A stretch of 64,000 nt of DNA from Botrytis cinerea B05.10 (taxonomy: Eukaryota; Ascomycota; Leotiomycetes; Helotiales; Sclerotiniaceae): the NCBI RefSeq assembly GCF_000143535.2, contig NC_037320.1, positions 2,108,001 to 2,172,000 on the forward strand, given 5' to 3'. Positions within the stretch are counted from its first letter, which is position 1. Every line of letters begins with the position of its first letter. The translations under genes were made by a program, and so were the position numbers. The notes under the pieces are model-generated. The model ran no database searches. It was not told where the DNA came from and saw only the letters and a program-made list of their open reading frames with translations. Below are positions 1-10,296 of this stretch, one piece after another.

Positions 1-1803
1 GGACTTTGATATTGATGCAGATTCCCATATCTGCAACTCGGATCGATTACTACTACTTACCTAGTGGTGTGGTATCTCTATATGCATATTGAGATATCTG
101 CCGCTGTGGTGTTAAAGACGTTTGTGGCTCCTGTTGGTAAGACAAGCTGGTTCGGCGACTGGAGAAGTAGCTCTCGTGCTTCTAAGAAAAGGCAAAGTGA
201 TAAAAGTAGAAACCAAGTCTCTGTCCGGAGAGGAAAACCGCGTCGCCACGGATGGGCCAGTTGAACTTCTCTTTACTGATTGCAAAATTTCTTTGGTAGG
301 GATCCTACTTCGATTGAGTAACAACCGGAGTACTTCTAACTAAACGTATCGCTCAAAAATTCGGGGTTTAGTAAGAAGAGCATTTCTACATGTATTGAAG
401 ACGGGTTTGGAATAGGTCGTAGAGATGATAGTATTATCGGGAGCATATCAGGAGACTGAGCAGTAGATGGAAAGGATGCAAATGATCCACTTGATACTTT
501 CAAATTTCGGGCTAGGATCTCAGCATCAAAGTCTGGGTTCGTAGGCAAGTGAACTGCTTCGCCATTTTCTTTCGCATCCAGATCAGATACCACGACTGTT
601 GAAAGTGATACTTGATCCGTATTATATATCGCGCTTGTAAATTTTCTGGAACTGTTCTCACAAACAAGAGCCGAGATCAAGGCTTCGGGTTATTCCCGAT
701 GATTTCCACTCATATCCCCGCCTAGCAGAAGAACATAACCGAACCAGTGTCTGGAAGAAAAGATATGTGAGGGAAATCTACTACAGACTTGGCATACTCA
801 AGCATGAAATTAGGAGTTAAGCGCGCCGTAAATGCTTTGGCCCATGATAAACAGGTTACCCCAATGTGTCGCTTAAGCTCCACTATCCAATTGCAAGGAC
901 CGACAGAGCATACAATGAACGAGAACTTGCTGAGCACTTGCAGATTGACTGGCCAATTCAATGATCAAAGGTGAACAAACGGACTGACCATGTCAGTCGA
1001 GTAAAACTAGACTACCCTAGTAGAACTGCTCAGGCCGTGAACTGAGGGTAGTTCTAAGCGAGGTAAACGATGATGTGTTGTGTCAAAACTAAATATTTGT
1101 ATAGAGATTTTCCCGGATTTGAGAGTAATCTCTGCTCAAAACTTACATGTGGTATGGTGGCTGTTAATATTATGTTTGAAGGCTCCTACCCAATAATCGT
1201 TGCAGAGTGCAAAGCCCATAATGATCCAATGTAGAACAGTTTGATCCACCCAGTCTATAATCCAAATCATATCTCAAGTCCTTCTTTTCGACGAAAACGG
1301 CTTCCTGGCATAACCCAAAGATCTCGTCAAGAAACACTACCGTTAGCCTCCTCATTCACAATCCGACTCAAACTTTGGAGCTTAAAATTCTTGATGTTTC
1401 ACTCATCTGTCATCGGTGTATTGATGAACGCGGAAGACTTTGAAATTGACCGTTGACTGATGATCGAACTTCGCGATTGACTGCACTATAGTAAATTTGA
1501 GAAATACACAACTAAAGTCTCTTCATCTTCAGACTATGCAAATACATATATGCACGTAAACCCCAACCTCTTCAAAAGAACCTCAGTCTCAAAAATCACA
1601 CTCCAAAAGAAAATGCACCAACTATCTCGCCTATCCTCATCCAGCAACGCAACTTGTGCGGGCGACAAACTAACTCACATGCTTAGTCATAGATCCAACC
1701 CTAACCAAAGCTTCAAAATTCACACTTCCGCCCTAACAAAAATCCCCCAATACTCCCATCCCAAACCCCCCAAAAAACACCCTCAAATTTCCAAAACAAA
1801 AAC
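1..1803. other. gene-poor stretch with coding-like scraps on the minus strand
   Basis: No complete gene is visible. On the minus strand three stretches look mildly protein-like: an ATG-initiated 61-codon frame at 1355-1170, and frames without ATG at 961-722 and 680-336. They sit in different frames, separated by stops, and no convincing splice sites join them. They could be remnants of a decayed gene or chance open frames. I recognise no family. From about 1500 to 1800 the sequence is A/C-rich with no signal apart from the tRNA that follows. Confidence 0.3.
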
Positions 1804-1874
1804 GACCAGAATGGGACTCGAACCCACAACCTTTGCCACCGGAAAGCAATGCGCTGCCATTGCGCCATCTGGCC
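1804..1874 (-). tRNA. tRNA-Arg(CCG)
   Basis: The reverse strand folds into a complete 71-nt cloverleaf. The acceptor stem GGCCAGA pairs with TCTGGTC (one G:U). A GCGC/GCGC D stem, an anticodon stem TTGCT/GGCAA with loop TTCCGGT (anticodon CCG, reading CGG) and a T arm GTGGG-TTCGAGT-CCCAT follow. The T arm carries the pol III B box. There is no intron. A T5 run directly after the acceptor stem (plus-strand A run just left of 1804) is a pol III terminator. Confidence 0.93.
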
Positions 1875-2381
1875 TTTCTGACTAATCAATCTCAGTGGTT
1901 GTTAAAATACATAAACACATTTTATTGTGTACCCCACCGTCGGAATTTCTTCGCGCTTAGAGACCAAGACCGCATTTTGAAGATACTAGCTAGAGATAGG
2001 TATATATCGCAATCCACTGGTTTGGAATATGCATACATACATTTGCTGCCGGGACGGAGCAGATGAGTCTAGATCTGTGTGCAACTTTTGCTATTGATCA
2101 ATACGAGACATTTTCTTACTTCCTACAAGGGATTCCAATTTTCACTCGAGGAAAAGAGTTTTCATGGCGGGATGCACACACGTGATCTACTTAGCACAAG
2201 AGCTTAGGCCAGCCTCTTCGTCTGTGGAAAGAAAAAAAAAAAGCTGCTTCTTCCAGTGCGTCAACTCTGGATCCTCTCTATGTTGATTAAGTAGAATCAT
2301 AAATCAGCCGTCTAAGAAATCAATAAATTTCAATAACCAAAACACACACCTAACTTTGACTTACTCTCACATGTCAAGAGA

Positions 2382-2392
2382 GGGGGGGGGGG
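2382..2392. repeat. 11-G homopolymer
   Basis: Eleven consecutive G residues flanked by GAGA and TATC. Simple homopolymer in intergenic DNA; its length is prone to sequencing error. Confidence 0.9.
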
Positions 2393-2909
2393 TATCTACA
2401 CACATACACATACAAAGTAACGATGTGATTATATAGAGACCTTCCAACTATGCTATGCTCATCTCTGGCCATTTATTTCGCTAATGGAAAGCCACCCTTA
2501 CTTAAACCATCGCTACACTTCTCCATCACACACGTCTAACTTCTATTCTGCATCCTGCGTATAAACCTCAATAGGAGGGAGATTACATACCAATACACGA
2601 ATAGATATTTTCGTAGAAAGAGAATTCCTCATGTTCATACGTACCCTTCGCAAAAGTATATATTTGCTAGCTAGAGAACTCCGTACATCCCATACTTGTA
2701 CATGCCGCACCTCTCACTCATCGCATACGCGCTCTCTCCAATCCACACTATCGATGGCAAAACCACCATGAACTCCACTCCACCCCACCATAAAATACAT
2801 CCATCTACTCCACTCCCTCCCTCACCTTCATCACCACCCGATCCAAATCTGCTACCCTCCATTCATTCCCCTTCCACATGGCCTCCTCCCTCCCAAACCC
2901 ACACCCTCC

Positions 2910-2917
2910 AAAAAAAA
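2910..2917 (-). terminator. pol III terminator of tRNA-Ser
   Basis: Eight consecutive T on the minus strand, 10 nt past the tRNA 3' end; T runs of four or more terminate RNA polymerase III. Confidence 0.7.
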
Positions 2918-2926
2918 TATCATTTT

Positions 2927-3065
2927 CGACGTCGGCATGATTCGAACATGCGCCCCCGAAAGGAATTGATATCGTATTCTATCTCCACACCTCCAAATCC
3001 TCAGGACCCGGAGAACGATGAAGTTTAATTCGAGTCAATCACGTTAACCACTCCGTCACGACGCC
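2927..3065 (-). tRNA. tRNA-Ser(CGA) with a 58-nt intron
   Basis: The mature tRNA is exon 3065-3029 (37 nt) joined to exon 2970-2927 (44 nt). The acceptor stem GGCGTCG pairs with CGACGTC, with discriminator G. The D arm is ACG/CGT around GAGTGGTTAA. The anticodon stem ATTGA/TCAAT is perfect and the loop reads CTCGAAA, anticodon CGA (Ser, UCG codon). A long variable arm typical of class II tRNA follows, then a T arm GCATG-TTCGAAT-CATGC. The intron at 2971-3028 lies exactly one base 3' of the anticodon, the usual eukaryotic position. At 58 nt it is long for a nuclear tRNA intron. A T8 run downstream on the minus strand is the likely pol III terminator. Confidence 0.93.
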
Positions 3066-3510
3066 TATTTGCTGACTAATTCATAAAGTAATTTTGGGCG
3101 GGTTTGGGTATATATACCTAGTATCTAGACACTGATGGAGAAGGTTGGCAAGATGCGGTGGGTAGGTACTTGTTGTTGAGGTAAGAATTCTGTTCCTTCA
3201 TTCTTGCTTTTGTTGCGGCAAGTAAATGGTGGGAGATTGATAAGAGAAATAGAAATAAAAAAGACGATACAACTGCCAAATGTGTATGATTGTGAGAATG
3301 TAAATTAATACATTGTATTGAATTCATCTCGTCGTTAATATTTGACTGATCCACACCATCCTCCACCGAATAGAACTTCTATGATCTTCATCAACATGCA
3401 TACCAGACAATCCATGTCTATATCCATCTATAAACATTAATAGAAATTTAATCATAACCATTTCTTCATCAACATCACCACCAACACCACCCCATTAACC
3501 TCCACTCCCT

Positions 3511-5618
3511 CTAAATATCATGTCTCGCCCTCTTACTCTTCATTCTGATCTTCTCGCCCCATCTGTACAAAATAAACGGGATCGGTATAAATGCCACACT
3601 GATAAATGCCAGCGTGGAACTCGCCCACGGCACTCCCAGATCTTTAAACATGGCATTAGCAAAGAGCGGGAAGCCGGCGCCGAAACACGAGCGCATGAAA
3701 TCGTTTCCTGCGAATGCTGATGCTGCTACTTTGGGGTATGCGTCGCCGATGTAGTTGAGGACTGAGTTGAAGAGGAGGAAGGCACCGATGGAGAAAAATG
3801 CTGAGCCGATGATGGGAACGATCCACTAGGTTGAGTTAGTTTATTCTTTAGGGAACGTGAAGAGAAGAGAGAAAAGAATGAGAGAAAACATACGTGAATA
3901 CTTTCTTTACTTGTCCATCCAAACCAAAACAAACATATAGGAATGCAAAAGGCTCCGACGAAAGCCGGTTGCAATCTGATCTCAGGTTTGATATTCCCAC
4001 TCTCATCAAACTTTGGTTCTTGAAATTTGTATAGATACCAAAAAAATGGTGGTATAACCACAAGAGATCCGACGAAAATACCCAAGAAAGCCAATCCTTC
4101 TAGTCCCAAGCTAAAACCGTGAATCTCGACAAACACGATGGCGAATGATTCGAACCAAACGTATAGAAGACCGTAAATGAGTGCAATGTAGAGATTGAGG
4201 CAGAAAAGAATGGGCTCCGAGAAAGTGAGTGAGAATGGAAGAATGAGGGCCATGTTAATCTTGTCTTTGGTGGTCATTTCATCCGCTTCGAGTTCTGGTT
4301 CGGATCTGAGATTATCAACACCGCTAGCCTTTGCGAGACGTCGACGGCGACGATACAAAATATTGGCGGAGCTAGTCTCAGGTAAGAGGAGGAATAAGAC
4401 AACCAGTGCGAATCCTGCGGACGCAATTAGTATCAGGCTGTCCAGTAAGATGTACCCAGTGATCTTGATTGTCGAATCCAGACAGGACTATGGGACATCC
4501 AGAATGCATTCAGCCTTCAAAAGATTGATTGAACTCACCTGATAACCATGTTAATTCCCAGATAGTCCAAGTCCAACCTTTGCTTTCCGCGGCAAAGCCT
4601 CCAACTAGAGGACCCAACTAAGTTTGTCAGTAACAAATTTTTTAAAGGAAGTGACCAGAAGAGACGTACCACAGGACCAGACACAGCAGCCATACCCCAA
4701 ATTCCAATTGCATAAGCTCTCTTTTTTGGCGCATACATATCAGCCAACGAGGCACCTCCAGTAGCCAATACTGGCGAGCCAAAGAATCCAGTTAAGAATC
4801 GAAAGATAAGCATCATAGCGAAATTCTTCGCATATATGACACCGAATTGAAAAACCACAAATACAAGCAGCGTTCCAATATAAACGGGATTTCGCCCAAC
4901 TTGAGGTATCTCACTCATGGGGGACCATATCATGGGCCCTATGCCGTATCCGGCAACGAATAGAGTGAGACCAGCTGTCGCAGCAACCTGACTGACTCCG
5001 AATTGTTGCATCACATCCATTATACCTGCTGAATATATAGCCGATCCAATGTAGACGGAGAAAGTCAGCAAACAGATGAGGAAAGTAACAAAGAACTTTT
5101 TTCCTGACGACCAATTTTGTGGATTCTATTATTATTCGAAATTAGTCGACGTCACAAGAGACATTTAAGACTGCATGCTTGCAGGGCATGAAATATCTCC
5201 AAGGGCTCCAACCACATACCTCTGAGTCAAGAGATCCCTCTGTTTGATCCCAATCAATAATTTGAACATTTTTTCCTCCATTATCCGTTCTCACAGTATC
5301 GTCGGTTCCCACTCTCGTTTTGTCTGAGCCTTGTGTCGTATTTGAAGGTCTTCCTCCCCGACTTTGATCTCGGTGTTGATCCACATCATCACTACCCTTA
5401 TCTTCTTCAGAGACATCCTCTTCTTCAGGCTCCTCGCAAGTGCCATGATGTCTCACGTTCTGAGTCTTCCGTACATTTAGATATCTTCGCCAAGTGTCTG
5501 GGTTTCCCTTCTCACTATCTGCCAATGCGTCTTGTTCCTCTGGATATTTCAGAAACTTGTTTCCCGATAATAGACGTAGAATTTTCCCCGCCGTTGAATC
5601 TCGAATGAGTTCCCTCAT
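3511..5618 (-). CDS. MFS transporter, DHA1 drug:H+ antiporter family
   Basis: Predicted five exons: 5618-5220, 5125-4670, 4617-4539, 4414-3894, 3825-3511, all with consistent phases, giving 589 aa. The first 133 residues are hydrophilic and acidic, a cytosolic tail typical of fungal DHA1 exporters of the caffeine/cycloheximide-resistance type. The membrane part begins NPQNWSSGKKF. Motif A is seen as MSEIPQVGRNPVY, and the antiporter motif C as SGPVLGPLVGG, split by the second intron. Another conserved stretch is WELTWLSGFALV. A large cytoplasmic loop (ILYRRRRRLAK and on) separates the two six-helix halves, as expected for 12 TM helices. It is likely a plasma-membrane exporter of toxic small molecules; the substrate cannot be read from sequence. 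Splice motifs are good; the third intron's acceptor (CGCAG at about 4415) was chosen because it restores the family sequence GFALV. Confidence 0.9.
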
Positions 5619-7743
5619 TCTAACAGTTCGATATCAATCGAGAGAATAGAAACTATCGAATAAATTTGATTTCGTATCCAGAGAATAGGTGGGAGTTCTC
5701 CAAACGAATAAACTTCTCAACTATCAAGAATGGAGGGGGGAGACTATCAACAGTATATTAAACAATAAGTATGCCAAAACACGAGCAAAGAATAGGTATA
5801 TATGGAAAACAAAGATAAATTATCAGGAGGGAAATACAAATATAAGTGCTTCAACAACCGGAAATATTACTTCTCCGTTGAGCTTTATTCCAAATGCATT
5901 CTTCTCGGCCTTTCTCAACAGTCCATATGATATCATACTTCCTGTCAAGCAACGCATCGATCAGTCTACTAGATAAATCTAGCTCCTCACACCTCAATGC
6001 GCACACAGCAAGACTCGGCCTTTTCACGAGTGAAATCTGCCCTCTTCGAATCAAACCCAAGATGCCTAAACCCTAGATCCAAAAGGCATCCCAAAAAGTC
6101 CATCCCAGATGCTCGAATCAGCGAAAATCCAGCATCTCCCGGACAAAGAAGTCCGAAAGAACAAGAATAAAGCTTAACCATACCTCATTCACTCTGACAA
6201 ACCAATCGACTCGGTATCGATTTGTCCTATTGTCTCGATACCCATCAAATAAGAGATGGGCAAAATAGAAGTATGCACGATGAATCCGTGCCGATCGTTG
6301 GGAAAGGCTTAAGAAAAACCTAACCACTGACGTAGATGACTTTTTTTCTTGTGCGAACCTCTCGATTGGAACTAGCCAACGTCTGAGCACAATGAATGAA
6401 AGCATCACTAAGCACCCATTATTATTCTCCGGACTCCGTACGGGATTGCGAAATCGACGGTAGATGACATCGAAACTGTGAAGCTTCATTGATCATTATT
6501 AATCTGATATTCAATTTCTAAGCGTTAAGTGCCTATCTAGATCATGTGGCTGTCATGTCAAATCCGAATCAAGACATTGGTGAGAATAAGGCTAAAAGAT
6601 CTTACCCAAGTCAGTCAACTTTGCCAAGCGAACAATCAAGTCAAGACATACACCTATCGACCTCTCTACCCCTCAATTCATCCAGCCCAACTTCGTCAAC
6701 GATACAAATTTATTGGTCTGCGTTGCATATGTTTTAAAGCTTGTCTTGGATTTATTTTTCTTTTTCTTTTCGTCAGCTTGTGTTATTAGCTTCTTCTGCT
6801 AGGAGGAGGGGGCGGGACACTTCCCCTCCATTCAGACCCCTTCCGTTTAGTGTCGAATGGCATCGAGATATAACAATAGTACAATAGAGATTATAAATCG
6901 TTGTATAACTATACAATTTAATGTAGGACAAATCCTCACGGCAAATAAGAGCCTTCCGCGAACCCCTTGGCATGACGATTCTCTAGCATAATGTCTCTCA
7001 GATACACACAATCAGTGTTTCTTTCCCCCCATATCCCCCTCGTCCTCTTCCTCGCCTTCTCTATCCTGACCTCAAGGTTAGTACTATTTAACACCCCTCC
7101 TACCCTACCATACTTAACCACCCCAGACTCACAATCCAGGTGCCTCTTCTCATCCTTCCCTCGCACCCTCCCCTGGTCCCCTAGTCCCTTAGTTCCCGCC
7201 TAACCGGTCAATTTAGAACATCACCTACCTACCTTCTTTCAATCCCCTATCACCTATAGCCTATTACCTAGTACACAAAACCCCCACCCCTCCCAAATCC
7301 CTTCCTCAGCTCCTGTGGCATACACGAACCAGAAATATTAATACCCAGCAGTACCGTCATCATCAACGTGATCATCTCCTCAAGAAAGCTCAAGAGAAGC
7401 CCCCCAACATTCATTCTCACCCTACCTACTCTAGACATCCAGAATTCCAGTTCACTAATCTGAACATGATGGATTTTAAATTCTCAATCGAGAAAAATAT
7501 CCATTTCTCTATGAAAATATATACGTTTGAAAAGAAAAAAACGACAAAAGGAAGTACTCCTATCAATCCATCCGAAAGAAGGCATGATAATGCAAAGCTT
7601 GATTTCGATTCCCAGCACAACGAAACTAAAACGCTATTAAAGGGCTATTCTGCGTGCTAACTCTTGTTGTCTGCTTGCACAAGACGCTTGCGTAGTAATG
7701 TCCTTTTTCCTGTCCCATTCCTTTCCTTCCTCCTTTCCCCCCC
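5619..7743. other. intergenic region, no supported gene
   Basis: Short open frames exist on both strands (for example 6489-6118 minus), but they lack codon bias, splice context or a recognisable motif. From about 7000 to 7460 the plus strand is strongly C/T-rich. The region holds the 5' side of the MFS gene and the 3' side of the glutaredoxin gene. Confidence 0.5.
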
Positions 7744-8607
7744 TTAATTAGCCTTAACGCTTAGAATTTTCTTTCCCCCCAAATCTTTCACCTTCTCTCC
7801 TAACGTTCCCTTTTCATCCAATTCTGCCACATCATCACCACCTCCAATACTGACCCCATTAACCAACACGTTGGGAACTGTTCTCCTTCCAGTAAGTTGA
7901 TTCAATCTCCCTTGTAATTTTCCTCCTAGGGGATGTTTATCTAATTCCACCACATATGGGAGCGGATCGATTCTGTATTTTTCGAGTAGGATATCCTTTG
8001 CGCGCTTAGAGTGCGGGCAGTAAGATTTGGAGAAAATGATTACTATTGGAGTAGTTAGTTAATTGTGTTCTCTAATATGAAAGGCAGATAAAGACAGAAT
8101 AGAATAGGGATGCAAATAAGTATAAAAGAAAAGGGTAAACCAACTCGGCGACTTCTTCAAAATAGTATTCAATTCAGTCGTGACCTCCATATCTTCCTCC
8201 TCCTTCTCTCCCTCTTTAACAACTTCCTGCGCCTTATCACCCATCTTCTTCCGTCCCGCAACACTCCTCTCCCCGCCCTGCCCCTCCGCCGCATTTCCCT
8301 TCCCCACAACCTGCGATGGTGGATCAGGTTTAAACGCCTTCGCATTCGCGTTATCTCTTGCTTTATCTGCCGCATCTTTCAATCTTTGTTGCATTTCTTT
8401 TGCTACTTTCTCATCTTCGTCGTTTCGGCCTCCTGCAGCTGCCACTTCTTGTTTCCCTAATCCATTCATGGTCTTGCTGTAGAAATCTCCAGAGTCGGAT
8501 TTGGAGAGATTGCGTTGTTGACGAAGAGAAGAAGTATAGAAGAGGAGGGATACGACGGCGATGAAGACGAGAATGCCGAAGACTTTTATACGTCGCATAG
8601 AAGCCAT
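7744..8607 (-). CDS. membrane-anchored monothiol glutaredoxin (Grx6/Grx7 type)
   Basis: Two exons, 8607-8151 and 8042-7744, encode 251 aa. Residues 7-25 (IKVFGILVFIAVVSLLFY) form an N-terminal signal anchor. A charged, low-complexity stem of about 120 residues follows. The C-terminal glutaredoxin domain starts SPIIIFSKSYCPHSKRAK. The active site is CPHS (Cys161), one cysteine, so monothiol or with glutathione as the second thiol. TVPNV (cis-proline loop) and GGGDDV (glutathione-binding) are present. Architecture and length match yeast Grx6/Grx7 of the ER/Golgi lumen, which protect against oxidative stress; this localisation is inferred from family. The intron donor is GTTGGT, weaker than usual, but phase and family continuity support it. 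Confidence 0.88.
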
Positions 8608-10296
8608 CTTGGTGGGCTTTTCCTTATAGTAAGGAGGATCTATTGGGGTGGGTAGAAGCGGTTAGTTGTTGATAACTGCTTGTGTGTAAGGAATTGAGAG
8701 ACGAAGAGAGAAACTTACTAGCTTCGTAGTACTTTCCCATTGCTACTGCGAATGCTGTGCTGGACGTTTGTTGTAATTTGCGCGGTAGTGGTAGGTACGT
8801 TGGGGCGTGCAATCTTGTGCGAAATTGCTTGCTTTCGCTCCTTTTCTCGTTGACCCTTCCCCCCTTCTTTAATCAAGAGCACTGCAGAATCTGCACGTTT
8901 TCCCAACGGCGTACGAGGCAATTGTTTCGTATGGATTTCAAACCGCTCAGGTCTGCAATGAATCGTCGTAAGAAACCAGCTGTCAACCCCAATGCCAATG
9001 CCAATGCCAATCGCAATTCAATCCCAATAGATAAGCCGACAATCCGAAGACTTCACACCACGTATCGTTTCGTCCTTTCGTTCCCACAAATAAATTGTGA
9101 CTTAATAATTATCTGCTCGTGTCGAAGGTAATTATTCTCGTTTTGGTGCACCACTTGTACCCAGCTAGTAGATAGATTGATGGTCGAAGATCCAATATTT
9201 CCCGTTTCAAGCTTCGCTCCACTAGTTGGTGCTCCCTGGATAGATTGCGATCCTTTCCTTGAACCTTACCGGGTGTTAAACTTTGCAATTGGATGTAACT
9301 TTCCACCCACGTTTTATTAATCTTTCACACGCCCGAGAGAGAGAGAAGTCAAGAGTCATGGTAGAAGTACTCGTCGAAGCAGAACGAGAGGAACCGAAGG
9401 TCACACGATGCTCACATCTCACACCTCTGTACATAAACAAACTAGACTGATCCTATCCTTCTGCCTCTTAGGTTCTCTGCAGATACATAATTCGTGGCAT
9501 TCCAAATTACGAATCATCAAGATCCAATCTCCATCCCACCCGAGTTGATATTCAATAAACCGTTTTTATCCCATGCTGAAAGAAGTTCTGCCCCTCGCCG
9601 CTTTTCCTCTGACTCCCTACCTGGCACTGCCTGCTCGGGTACAGAGGTACGAAGGGTCATGTACCCCTGGCTAATGAAGATCTAGCGGGCCTCCATTCGC
9701 ATTTAGCTCTGAGTGTCATCGGCAAAACATGGGAGCACGGTTTCGAGTTAACAAGACCAGCATGATTGACAGGACGCTTTTTTGGTGTATGGAATAAAAC
9801 ATAGAACACAACCATTGAGATCATCTCGTTTCACAAGTATTTGAAAACAGGAAGTGGAACCCCACTGATCACCAAGATCCACCGCCGTCAAGCTTCTAGA
9901 AGATCTGAACCCCGTCTTGACTCTTGAGCCCATCGTGAGATCCGATACACTCTTTGACAGGCATCGGCAGCGTCAAATTAATACATGTCATTTCTGAGTT
10001 CTAGGCGTCTTTGTCATCCATATCCATGATGTGTATCATCTAATATATTCTTATTATGTATTAAGCTAAGTTTTTAAAGGGCATATTACATAGGTATGTA
10101 TGGCAATCGTACAAGTCGTTACAAAAGAAAAATTGCTCCCGTTCACTACCTCGTCCTGCGAATAACTTTGACAAAGGAAAAAATACATGTGTGTATCAAT
10201 CATCTAGCGCCATCCAACTTTTATCCTCGCTGGGTATTTCCACTTAATCAATCATAACATGCCACTCCAGAAGCATACACACCGCCCAATAATCCC
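8608..10296. other. intergenic region upstream of the glutaredoxin gene
   Basis: No supported gene. A 66-codon ATG frame at 8932-9131 (plus) runs through a short AATGCC repeat at 8991-9011 and is probably not coding. The left part is the promoter side of the minus-strand glutaredoxin gene; the right part is the 3' flank of the hydrolase gene. Confidence 0.45.

Larger units (their letters stand above)
1875..2926. other. intergenic spacer between two tRNA genes
   Basis: No coding region is supported. It contains an 11-G homopolymer at 2382-2392 and a C/A-rich tract from about 2750 to 2910. An A8 run at 2910-2917 reads as a T8 pol III terminator just downstream of the minus-strand tRNA-Ser. Confidence 0.5.

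Noticed and set aside
6118..6489. 123-codon minus-strand frame
   Set aside because: No motif and no support from neighbouring exons; composition like the surrounding non-coding DNA.
8110..8482. Two plus-strand frames overlapping the glutaredoxin first exon
   Set aside because: Antisense shadows; the minus strand has the signal anchor and a domain-bearing continuation.
8757..9131. Plus-strand frame with Asn-Ala repeats
   Set aside because: The repeat AATGCC makes the Asn-Ala run; no motif, and only a 66-codon part starts with ATG.
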